Shown here in pieces: positions 7,701 to 14,193 of a stretch of DNA of 14,193 nucleotides. The stretch comes from Bacteroides sp. Lineage in GTDB: Bacteria > Bacteroidota > Bacteroidia > Bacteroidales > SM23-62. The stretch spans positions 1-14,193 of the forward strand of contig JAUVKJ010000010.1 in assembly GCA_030592145.1 (NCBI GenBank). Direction: 5' to 3'. The notes under the pieces were generated by a model. That model was not told the DNA's origin. It made no database searches and worked only from the letters and a program-made list of their open reading frames with translations. A program made the position numbers and the translations under genes. Position 1 is the first letter of the stretch, and every line of letters starts with the position of its first letter.

Positions 7701-7745
7701 TAGTTGATTTGCTTAATAATATTGTTTGTGGTAATTTTCAGCTAA

Positions 7746-10559
7746 ATGAACAAGACCTTTTTTCTCATACTGATCAGTGTATTTCTGTTTATCGGGATTA
7801 ACACGATATTCTATTTCACTATCTACAAGCAGCAACTGGATTTCCAGACAGAGCTTCTGTCCCGGCAAATCAGTCTCTGCGGCAATACTATAGAACAAGA
7901 GGGACAACGGTTTGAAAATGAACTGAATTCCATTCCCTACCAGGATGATTTCAGCAAACTTTTCAGCGATGAAGATATCAAGGAACGCGGGGCAATTAAC
8001 CTCCATAAACTGTTTACAGGATACAGCCAGCTGATCAATAAGATCACCGTATTTGACAATCATAATAATGTTTACAGTCTTATCCTTGACCGGAAAAAAA
8101 ACAATTTTGTCTCGGATTATTATGAATCCCAGCAACAGGTTTCTTTAAATGAGCGTGACCAGCTCAGTGAAAGCCCTGAAAAATTCCTTTTATCTATTCC
8201 GGGATTTGATGACAATGGAATTGTCAAAACCAACATCGTTGTGGATTTAAATTTTACCCGTTTTGTCAATGATATTTTTGAGAGATACGGACTTGAGCAC
8301 ACCTTATGGCAATGCCTGGTTTCCGGGGAAGGTGATCTTTTATCCACGGCAGAAAGTGATATCCGTATCGCCGAAGGAGATCTGAAACGCATCGGATCAA
8401 ATATCCTTGAGGTTTCCGAAGGATCCCTGATCCACACCATAACCATTGATAGTGTAGCCACACGTGTAGTCTCGGTTTACTACCCGGTCCGGATCTTAAA
8501 TCGTGATCTGGGAATAATATTTTCTATAAAGACAGACCTGTTCCTGCGTTCAATCATCATAAAGTTCATTATCATTACCCTTTGCAGTCTCGCACTGCTT
8601 GCCCTGTTGCTGTATGTTCACTTCCGGGTGAGAAATGGTAAATCAGAAAAGCTTCTGACACAAAAGCTTTCTGAAGAAACCCTCCTGAAAACCTTGAATA
8701 TACTGCCTGTTGGACTAATACTTGTTAATCCTGACGGGGGCATCCGCCTGATGAACCATGCTGCCAGGAAAATGCTTTTTCATCTTGATGAAAACAATAG
8801 TCTCTCTTACTCCGGACTTGGCCTTGATGATTTCTCAACGGCTTTTGATAATTCCATTTACCAAAGGGCATTCGGACCCGGATCAACAGTACTGATCCGC
8901 CATAAATCAAATGCAAAGCATATCTATAAGATGGAATGGATCTCAGAAATGGGGGAGATTGAAACAAAGATTGTGATGTTGGTGGATGTAAGTGATTTTG
9001 AAAACTCCAGGAAACTGGACAAAACCTCTCACCTTGCCAGAACAGAACTGCTTGAAAGCATGGCCCGGGAAATCTCCGTCCCCCTCAGCCAGCTCCGAAA
9101 AACCATTTCTGAATCAAACTCAACATCCGTTGAAAGCCTTCAAAAAACCTGTTCCCTTCTTTCCAACCTGATCAATGCAACCATGGATTTTGCCGGCCGG
9201 GAAGCCGGAAAAGTGGTTATAGAGGAGATTCCTTTCTGCCTCAGACCGGAGATAGACCTTGCCATTGAGCCTTTCAGGGGTAAAAATTCAAATACAAGCA
9301 TTATCACGAAGATCGGAAATGATGTTCCGGACAAACTGGTCGGAGATCCTTTCAGGCTCAGACAGGCAATATTTAACCTGGTGGAAAATGCTTTTGAACT
9401 GACAAGTGAAGGAAGGATCCTGATCAGTTCGGAGGTACTTGAACATCATTCTGCCCACCTCAAATTGCAATTCCATATTGAAGACACCGGCAATGGTTTA
9501 CCGGCTGATAAGATCGAAGAATTAATGAATGAAGCGGAACGAAGCGGAATTAAACCCGCGGTAGCATTGGGAGGTTTTAAACTGAGGCTGGCCACTGCCC
9601 GTCAGCATATTGAGTTAATGAGGGGACAACTATGGATGGAAACCCCCTCCTCAATTTCTACAAGTCCTGACCAGCCAGGCATTAAATATACTTTTACCAT
9701 TGAAATATTTTCCGGTGAAAGCCTTAAGGAAAACCTGGTATTCAAAGATATCGAGCGGCTTGAGGAGATTGAATGCCTCTTTCTTTCCCAGGAAAAGGAT
9801 TATGAGAATGAATTGTCCAAGCCTCTCCTTGATCTGGGCATAAAATTAAAATACCTTATCTACCGCGAAGAAAATACCGGTTCACTCTTTGAACTTGTGC
9901 TTGAAAAAGCACCCTCCATGCATCTGCTGATCATCATCGATTCCGCTACACAGGATGGTTTCCGGGTTGCAGAGGAGTTGACCCGGCGAGGGTTCGCTGA
10001 AAACCTTATCACGGTTGTGCTGAGCTCTGCTCACAAACCTGAAAATTATTCCCGTAGCCGGAACGCCCGTATTGATTATTACATTGAAAAGCCCTATGAG
10101 TCATACCGCCTTTTTGAGATCCTGTCAAAACACTTTCCCGGCCTTGCCCGTGAGGAACTCAGTAAGGTACCCAGGGCTGAAAAGCCCGATCCTAACCTTT
10201 CAATTCTCCTTGCTGAAGACAATCTTTTCAACCGGAAAGTGGTTCAGGGCCTTTTTAAGGGACTCGGATTAGATATTGACATGGCGGAAAACGGTGAACA
10301 GGCTGTTAAAATGGTCAGTAGAAAAAAATACGATGTTATTTTTATTGACCTGCTTATGCCTGAGATGGATGGACTCCAGGCTGCTGCAGAAATACGTAAA
10401 CAGGGATTGAAAATGCCAATAATTGCATTAACGGCAGTTGAGGGCAGCGATACGCGCAAAGCAGCCATGGGGGCAGGGTTCAATGATTATCTCATCAAAC
10501 CGGCCAGCGTGGAAAGCCTCCGGAAAATCCTTCTTAACAGTTCTTCCCAATCCGTTTAG
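7746..10559 (+). CDS. Membrane hybrid sensor with degenerate kinase core and C-terminal receiver
   Basis: A 937-aa hybrid two-component protein. Layout: TM1 about 5-27, extracytoplasmic sensor about 28-266 (possibly Cache-like), TM2 about 268-291, PAS about 312-420, HisKA/HATPase-like about 423-656, receiver-like 1 about 675-798, and receiver 2 about 818-932. The kinase core departs from consensus. The H-box reads MAREISVPLSQL, so the phospho-acceptor His is replaced by Arg441 (CGG, at least two base changes from a His codon). The G2 lid GxGLGL has become GGFKLRL (609-615). The N-box Asn548 and G1 box DTGNG (580-584) remain. Receiver 1 lacks the acidic pair (LSQE at 680-683) but keeps Asp732 and Lys782. 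Receiver 2 is canonical: Glu824/Asp825, phospho-acceptor Asp868, Thr896, Lys918. It is probably not an autokinase; it may sense a signal and gate a receiver phosphorylated by another kinase. The start ATG at 7746 follows CAGCTAA. Confidence 0.93.
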   Translation: MNKTFFLILISVFLFIGINTIFYFTIYKQQLDFQTELLSRQISLCGNTIEQEGQRFENELNSIPYQDDFSKLFSDEDIKERGAINLHKLFTGYSQLINKITVFDNHNNVYSLILDRKKNNFVSDYYESQQQVSLNERDQLSESPEKFLLSIPGFDDNGIVKTNIVVDLNFTRFVNDIFERYGLEHTLWQCLVSGEGDLLSTAESDIRIAEGDLKRIGSNILEVSEGSLIHTITIDSVATRVVSVYYPVRILNRDLGIIFSIKTDLFLRSIIIKFIIITLCSLALLALLLYVHFRVRNGKSEKLLTQKLSEETLLKTLNILPVGLILVNPDGGIRLMNHAARKMLFHLDENNSLSYSGLGLDDFSTAFDNSIYQRAFGPGSTVLIRHKSNAKHIYKMEWISEMGEIETKIVMLVDVSDFENSRKLDKTSHLARTELLESMAREISVPLSQLRKTISESNSTSVESLQKTCSLLSNLINATMDFAGREAGKVVIEEIPFCLRPEIDLAIEPFRGKNSNTSIITKIGNDVPDKLVGDPFRLRQAIFNLVENAFELTSEGRILISSEVLEHHSAHLKLQFHIEDTGNGLPADKIEELMNEAERSGIKPAVALGGFKLRLATARQHIELMRGQLWMETPSSISTSPDQPGIKYTFTIEIFSGESLKENLVFKDIERLEEIECLFLSQEKDYENELSKPLLDLGIKLKYLIYREENTGSLFELVLEKAPSMHLLIIIDSATQDGFRVAEELTRRGFAENLITVVLSSAHKPENYSRSRNARIDYYIEKPYESYRLFEILSKHFPGLAREELSKVPRAEKPDPNLSILLAEDNLFNRKVVQGLFKGLGLDIDMAENGEQAVKMVSRKKYDVIFIDLLMPEMDGLQAAAEIRKQGLKMPIIALTAVEGSDTRKAAMGAGFNDYLIKPASVESLRKILLNSSSQSV

Positions 10560-10576
10560 CAAACACCGCACGATCT

Positions 10577-11617
10577 ATGGAGCAGGGACAGGACATACAG
10601 ACTTTCCTGAAAAATGCAGAGACCATTTCCATGGTTGATGTCAGAACCCCGGCAGAATATGCACAGGGACATATTCCCACCGCATACAATATCCCACTTT
10701 TTTCAAACGAGGAAAGAAAAAAGGTGGGTACAACCTACAAACGATCGGGACAGAAAGATGCCATTATCCGGGGACTGGAATTTGCCGGTCCTAAAATGAA
10801 GGAGCTGGCATTGCAGGCTTCCGGAATTGCAAGCAACAATCAATTGCTTTTGCATTGCTGGAGAGGAGGTATGCGCAGTGCCAACATGGCATGGCTCTTT
10901 AAGACTGTGGGACTTGAAAGCCTGGTGCTTGAAGGAGGTTATAAATCTTTTCGCCGCTATGTTCTTTCATTCCTTGATGATGACTTTCCCTTTGTTGTGA
11001 TCGGGGGATTGACCGGAGCAGGCAAAACAGATGCGCTGCGAGGGCTTGAAGAAAGGGGGGAGCAGGTTGCTGACCTGGAAAAACTGGCCCATCACAAAGG
11101 ATCTGCATTCGGAAGCCTCGGGGAGAAAACACAGTGTACCAATGAACAATTCGAAAATGACATTTTCTGGCAACTCAACGGACTGGACAAAACCCGCACA
11201 ATATGGGTAGAAGATGAAAGCAGGACCATTGGTAAAAATACACTTCCGGCTGGTACATACATGAACATCCGTTCCGCTCCTGTTGTTTTTCTTGACATTT
11301 CTTTTTCTGACAGGGTCGATCGTTTGGTCAGGGACTATGCAGGATTTCCGAAGGAAGACCTTATCGGGGCCGTACTCAAGATCCGTCCAAGGCTGGGTAA
11401 TCAGATCGCACAATTTGCGATTGATGCAATAAAAGAGGAGAATTATTCCAAAACGGCAGAACTGGTTCTGAACTACTATGATAAAACCTACAGGTACGGA
11501 TTGGGAAAGAGGGACCAGAACCTGGTATTCAATCTCCCCGTGGCTGACTCCCCCTGTCCCGCAGAAATGGCTGCACAGATTCTTGAATTTGCAAAACAAA
11601 ACGGAATAACAGGATGA
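10577..11617 (+). CDS. mnmH: tRNA 2-selenouridine synthase (MnmH/SelU/YbbB)
   Basis: A 346-aa enzyme that converts 2-thiouridine at tRNA wobble position 34 to 2-selenouridine through an S-geranyl intermediate, using selenophosphate. The N-terminal rhodanese domain (about 5-130) begins VDVRTPAEYAQGHIPTAYNIP and carries the active-site Cys94 in the family-specific LHCWRGGMRS loop. The C-terminal P-loop NTPase-like domain (about 137-346) has GGLTGAGKT at 143-151. Length is slightly under the roughly 360 aa of the E. coli protein, and nothing essential is missing. The ATG at 10577 lies 17 bp after the hybrid-sensor stop, which suggests co-transcription. Its presence implies that the organism makes selenophosphate (SelD), but no selenium gene other than this one is in the window. 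Confidence 0.95.
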   Translation: MEQGQDIQTFLKNAETISMVDVRTPAEYAQGHIPTAYNIPLFSNEERKKVGTTYKRSGQKDAIIRGLEFAGPKMKELALQASGIASNNQLLLHCWRGGMRSANMAWLFKTVGLESLVLEGGYKSFRRYVLSFLDDDFPFVVIGGLTGAGKTDALRGLEERGEQVADLEKLAHHKGSAFGSLGEKTQCTNEQFENDIFWQLNGLDKTRTIWVEDESRTIGKNTLPAGTYMNIRSAPVVFLDISFSDRVDRLVRDYAGFPKEDLIGAVLKIRPRLGNQIAQFAIDAIKEENYSKTAELVLNYYDKTYRYGLGKRDQNLVFNLPVADSPCPAEMAAQILEFAKQNGITG

Positions 11618-11646
11618 TAAATATAAATGGTTAAATTGCACTTAAT

Positions 11647-12345
11647 ATGAACAAGATTATCGAAACCATTGGTTCCATATCTAAAGTCGAGAAGCTCGAA
11701 ACCCTGAACAATAACATTCTCGAGAACACGCTTGTCCTGGAAGAAATTGAACCTTTTCCAGGATATCACGGGGCCAATTTACCCACCGGTTATAATCCCA
11801 CGGCTGTTTACCTTGTCCTCAGGAAAAAAGTATCTACGGTCCGGATCATGCGTATTACGCAGAACATTCGTAAATATCTCAAACCTGGATTTGACAGCAC
11901 GGTTGCCCGGATTTACATTAATAACGATGTATTTAATTGCATTCGCCTTAGAAACCTTGACAGCTATGCCATCATTCCTGAGCTTCAGAAAAACTATTTG
12001 CATGAAGGTTTGAAATTTTTAAAAAAAAGGGAAATACACGGAGATGGCATCATTGAGGTAAAGAAACATTTTGAACTGGAGAAACTCGAGGATGGCATCT
12101 ATAAAGACCTTGAAGATCCCCTGATGTATTACCTGCAAATCCCTGATCATCTGAACTGGTCAGTTTTCCTTGAGATCACTACATCAATAAGACATAATCT
12201 TGACGATCTTAGTTTTGACGCTGCCCTGGGGGCCATCTATATGAAGGAAATTACAGAGGTCGTCAGGATCTTTGCCAGGGACATGGGTGTACCGGACCTT
12301 CAAAAGATCCGTCAGAGATATATCGAGGAGCTGAGTAAATATTGA
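11647..12345 (+). CDS. Conserved-looking hypothetical protein with internal duplication
   Basis: I do not recognise this 232-aa protein. It is soluble, with no signal peptide, membrane segment, cysteine cluster or nucleotide-binding motif. It appears to contain two copies of a domain of roughly 95 residues. Copy 1 (about 30-124) and copy 2 (about 143-232) align almost without gaps, with matching landmarks: Leu31-Glu32 and Leu144-Glu145, Tyr55-Leu56 and Tyr162-Leu163, IT at 70-71 and 177-178, IR at 74-75 and 181-182, FD at 82-83 and 190-191, IY at 89-90 and 197-198, Tyr117 and Tyr225, Glu120 and Glu228. The two copies probably form a pseudo-dimer. The gene follows mnmH by 29 bp, and its stop abuts the stop of the convergent U32 gene. 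Position beside two tRNA-modification genes hints at an RNA- or translation-linked role, but that is only context. Confidence 0.8.
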   Translation: MNKIIETIGSISKVEKLETLNNNILENTLVLEEIEPFPGYHGANLPTGYNPTAVYLVLRKKVSTVRIMRITQNIRKYLKPGFDSTVARIYINNDVFNCIRLRNLDSYAIIPELQKNYLHEGLKFLKKREIHGDGIIEVKKHFELEKLEDGIYKDLEDPLMYYLQIPDHLNWSVFLEITTSIRHNLDDLSFDAALGAIYMKEITEVVRIFARDMGVPDLQKIRQRYIEELSKY

Positions 12346-13608
12346 TTATTGCTTTTTTATCTCGCTGACATCCATAACTTTATATAGTTTATCTGAACGC
12401 CTGATCACATCGGGTATGGCAATGGAAAAATGTTCTCCCTTTTCCACGCGTTCAACTTTTTTATTGTCTGTCTGCATCTCGCCAACCTTCATTTCAATTA
12501 CTCCTGTTGTGGGACCCGTAATCAGGATCTTGTCGCCCTTCTCTATGTATCCGGCTTCAACTAAAAATTCAGCCACACCCAGTTTACTGAAATAATTCAT
12601 GCCTTTCCCAATGTAAATTTTGCGCTTTGTAGCACTCGACCCGTATCCCCTGCTCCATTCACCCAGTTCCTGTCCCAGGTAATATCCATCCCAGAATCCC
12701 CGGTTGAAAACCGATTCCAGCCTGGTTTCCCAGCCTTTAACCTTTTCCCCGGTATAGTTTCCGTCAAGGCAGGCCTGTATGGCTTCACTGTAACATTCGC
12801 TTACTGTTTTTACATATTCGGGACTGCGGGCCCTTCCCTCAATTTTCAGTACGGACACTCCGGCATCCAGGATCCGGTCAAGGTAAGATATGGTACAGAG
12901 GTCTTTGGGAGACATAATGTATTCCTGGTCTATCTCCAGCTCTTTCCCGGTTTCCTTTTCAGTTACAACATAAGACCGCCGGCAGGCCTGAAGACATTCT
13001 CCCCGGTTCGCAGAATATCCATATTGATGAAGACTGAGATAACACTTTCCTGAAATGGCCATACACAATGCTCCATGAATAAACAGCTCCACCCTGATCA
13101 GTTCTCCGGAAGGTCCGCGAATATCCTGCTGCAGTATCCCTTCAGCAATTCCCGCAATTTGTCCAAGGTCAAGCTCCCTGGCCAGCACAACAACATCGGC
13201 AAATTCCGAATAAAATTTCAAGGATTCAATATTGCTGATGTTAAGCTGGGTGGAAAGGTGTATTTCCATTCCTTCCTGTCGGGCGATTTGAATGACCGAA
13301 GGATCCGCGGCAATAAGGGCAGTTACTCCCGACTGTTTTGCGCTCTGAATGATCTCCCTGACCAGGTCCAGTTCATTATTATAGATCACGGTATTCAGGG
13401 TCAGGTAGGTGAGGATATTGTTCTCTTCTGCAATCCCTGCGATTTTGTCCATATCCCCGATGGTGAAATTATGAGATGACCTTGACCTCATGTTCAGCTT
13501 TTCCACACCGAAGTATACAGCATCGGCGCCCCCCTGAATGGCAGCATGAAGTGATTCACAGGACCCTGCCGGGGCCATCAGTTCTATATCATTTCTTCGC
13601 AAAGGCAT
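12346..13608 (-). CDS. U32-family protein, TrhP-like tRNA U34 hydroxylation factor
   Basis: A 420-aa member of the family historically called peptidase U32. Studied relatives (TrhP/YegQ and YrrO, RlhA) are needed for prephenate-dependent hydroxylation of tRNA U34 or of 23S rRNA rather than for proteolysis. The sequence begins with the usual IELMAPAGSCESLHAAIQGGADAVYFG strand-loop region (8-34), then a TIM-barrel-like domain. The U32 signature ELFIHGALCMAISGKCYLS (174-192) contains Cys182 and Cys189, followed by Cys205 and Cys209. These four cysteines are expected to hold an iron-sulfur cluster, as in related UbiU/UbiV. A C-terminal beta domain (about 330-420) matches the U32 C-terminal extension. 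Length fits TrhP/YrrO (about 420-450 aa) rather than RlhA (about 650). It starts 12 bp after the kinase gene on the same strand and is probably co-transcribed with it. The exact RNA substrate is not proven. Confidence 0.9.
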   Translation of the reverse strand: MPLRRNDIELMAPAGSCESLHAAIQGGADAVYFGVEKLNMRSRSSHNFTIGDMDKIAGIAEENNILTYLTLNTVIYNNELDLVREIIQSAKQSGVTALIAADPSVIQIARQEGMEIHLSTQLNISNIESLKFYSEFADVVVLARELDLGQIAGIAEGILQQDIRGPSGELIRVELFIHGALCMAISGKCYLSLHQYGYSANRGECLQACRRSYVVTEKETGKELEIDQEYIMSPKDLCTISYLDRILDAGVSVLKIEGRARSPEYVKTVSECYSEAIQACLDGNYTGEKVKGWETRLESVFNRGFWDGYYLGQELGEWSRGYGSSATKRKIYIGKGMNYFSKLGVAEFLVEAGYIEKGDKILITGPTTGVIEMKVGEMQTDNKKVERVEKGEHFSIAIPDVIRRSDKLYKVMDVSEIKKQ

Positions 13609-13620
13609 AATCTGTCGTAA

Positions 13621-14193
13621 TCAGGACTGTCCGCCTTGTGTTTTTTGCAGGATAATGCGGATGATGGTTCCCTTTCCGGCATCCGATTGTAGTACAAAAA
13701 TCTTCCCCCTGTGGTAGTCTTCCACGATCCGCTTGGCAAGCGATAGTCCGAGTCCCCAACCCCTTTGTTTGGTGGTATACCCCGGTTTGAATATCGTCTT
13801 TTGCCTTTTCTTTGGGATCCCTTTCCCGGTATCCTCGAAATCAATGAGTATTTGTTTTCCCTGCTCCTTTATGGAAATTTTAATGCTGCCTTTCCCATTC
13901 ATGGCGTCCACCGCATTCTTGCTCAGGTTCTCCACCACCCACTGGAACAGGGCTTTGCTCACCGGAACAACAGATGTTTCATTTTTAGATTCAAAGATCA
14001 GGTTAACATTTTCCGGGATACGCGATTTCAGGTAGTCAACAGAATCCTGCAAAACTTCGGCGATGTTTTCATCCCTGAGGACCGGTTTGGAACCTATCTT
14101 CGAAAACCTTTCAGTAATCTGTTCCAGCCGGCCGGCATCTTTCTCCATTTCACTCACCAGCTTTTTATCCGGATGCCTTTCCTTCAGCAACTC
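13621..14193 (-). CDS. Sensor histidine kinase, C-terminal part (5' end outside window)
   Basis: The last 190 residues of a histidine kinase; the frame is still open at the window edge, so the sensor part and phospho-acceptor His are not visible. An apparent TTG start at 14190 is not believable because the domain is already under way. What is seen: the second helix of the dimerisation domain (EMEKDAGRLEQITERFSKIG), then a complete HATPase domain with N-box Asn in VVENLSKNAVDAM, G1 box FEDTGKGIP, an FKPGYTTK F-box region, and the lid GWGLGLSLAKRIVEDYHRG. This resembles NtrB/PAS-HAMP type kinases common in Bacteroidota and looks catalytically intact. No receiver follows, so the partner regulator must be encoded elsewhere. 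The U32 gene begins 12 bp downstream and likely shares the transcript. Confidence 0.93.
   Translation of the reverse strand, partial: ELLKERHPDKKLVSEMEKDAGRLEQITERFSKIGSKPVLRDENIAEVLQDSVDYLKSRIPENVNLIFESKNETSVVPVSKALFQWVVENLSKNAVDAMNGKGSIKISIKEQGKQILIDFEDTGKGIPKKRQKTIFKPGYTTKQRGWGLGLSLAKRIVEDYHRGKIFVLQSDAGKGTIIRIILQKTQGGQS

Noticed and set aside
7704..7711. TTGATTTG as a -7 element for the hybrid sensor gene
   Set aside because: Close to TAnnTTTG, but the second base is wrong and no TTTG lies 19-21 bp upstream; too weak to call.
7713..8135. 140-aa reverse ORF overlapping the start of the hybrid sensor
   Set aside because: It is antisense to a well-supported coding region and has no family resemblance or promoter.
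10967..11641. 224-aa reverse ORF covering most of mnmH
   Set aside because: Long but antisense to a clear MnmH; the translation is Cys/Phe-rich and shows no domain.
14188..14190. TTG start for the last reverse-strand kinase
   Set aside because: It falls inside the dimerisation domain. The frame is open to the window edge, so the gene is simply cut off.

Overview
The window looks like chromosomal DNA of a Bacteroidota bacterium, probably from the Bacteroidales/Marinilabiliales side. This is an inference from style, not from a marker gene. None of the nine complete genes has a recognisable Shine-Dalgarno sequence, and start codons follow A/T-rich leaders such as GCTAAATG or ATAAAATG. The one good promoter fits the Bacteroidota TTG-N19-TAnnTTTG pattern as well as sigma70. 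Large multi-PAS and hybrid histidine kinases without their own response-regulator genes are also typical of the phylum.

Layout. 1-1727 (+): the 3' end of an SGNH/GDSL hydrolase gene, then a class-3-type aldehyde dehydrogenase. 1728-1864: a short convergent intergenic region with a perfect 8-bp hairpin and a pair of imperfect palindromic repeats. 1865-2632 (-): exodeoxyribonuclease III (xth). 2633-2794: a divergent regulatory region with a dyad and a strong promoter. 2795-12345 (+): six closely spaced genes (gaps of 5, 29, 45, 17 and 29 bp), with no terminator hairpin seen between them. They encode an AbiEi-like winged-helix regulator, a soluble histidine kinase with about five PAS domains and a GAF-like domain, the ribosome-maturation GTPase RsgA, a membrane hybrid kinase-like protein, the tRNA 2-selenouridine synthase MnmH, and a 232-aa protein of unknown function. 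12346-14193 (-): a U32-family (TrhP-like) RNA-hydroxylation protein and the 3' part of another histidine kinase, whose coding frame is still open at the window edge. No gene-free stretch exceeds 300 bases. No tRNA, rRNA, CRISPR array or insertion sequence was seen.

How the genes may work together. Signalling and translation genes are interleaved. RsgA acts on the 30S subunit. MnmH and, by family, the U32 protein both modify the wobble uridine (U34) of tRNAs, and the unknown 232-aa gene lies between them. On the signalling side, one protein has an intact kinase core but no receiver. Another has a fully canonical C-terminal receiver, but its kinase core has lost the phospho-acceptor histidine (Arg441) and the glycine-rich ATP-lid motif, and its first receiver is degenerate. 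The most interesting points are this pseudokinase-receiver, the AbiEi-like regulator that has no toxin and abuts a kinase gene, and an internal duplication in the unknown protein.
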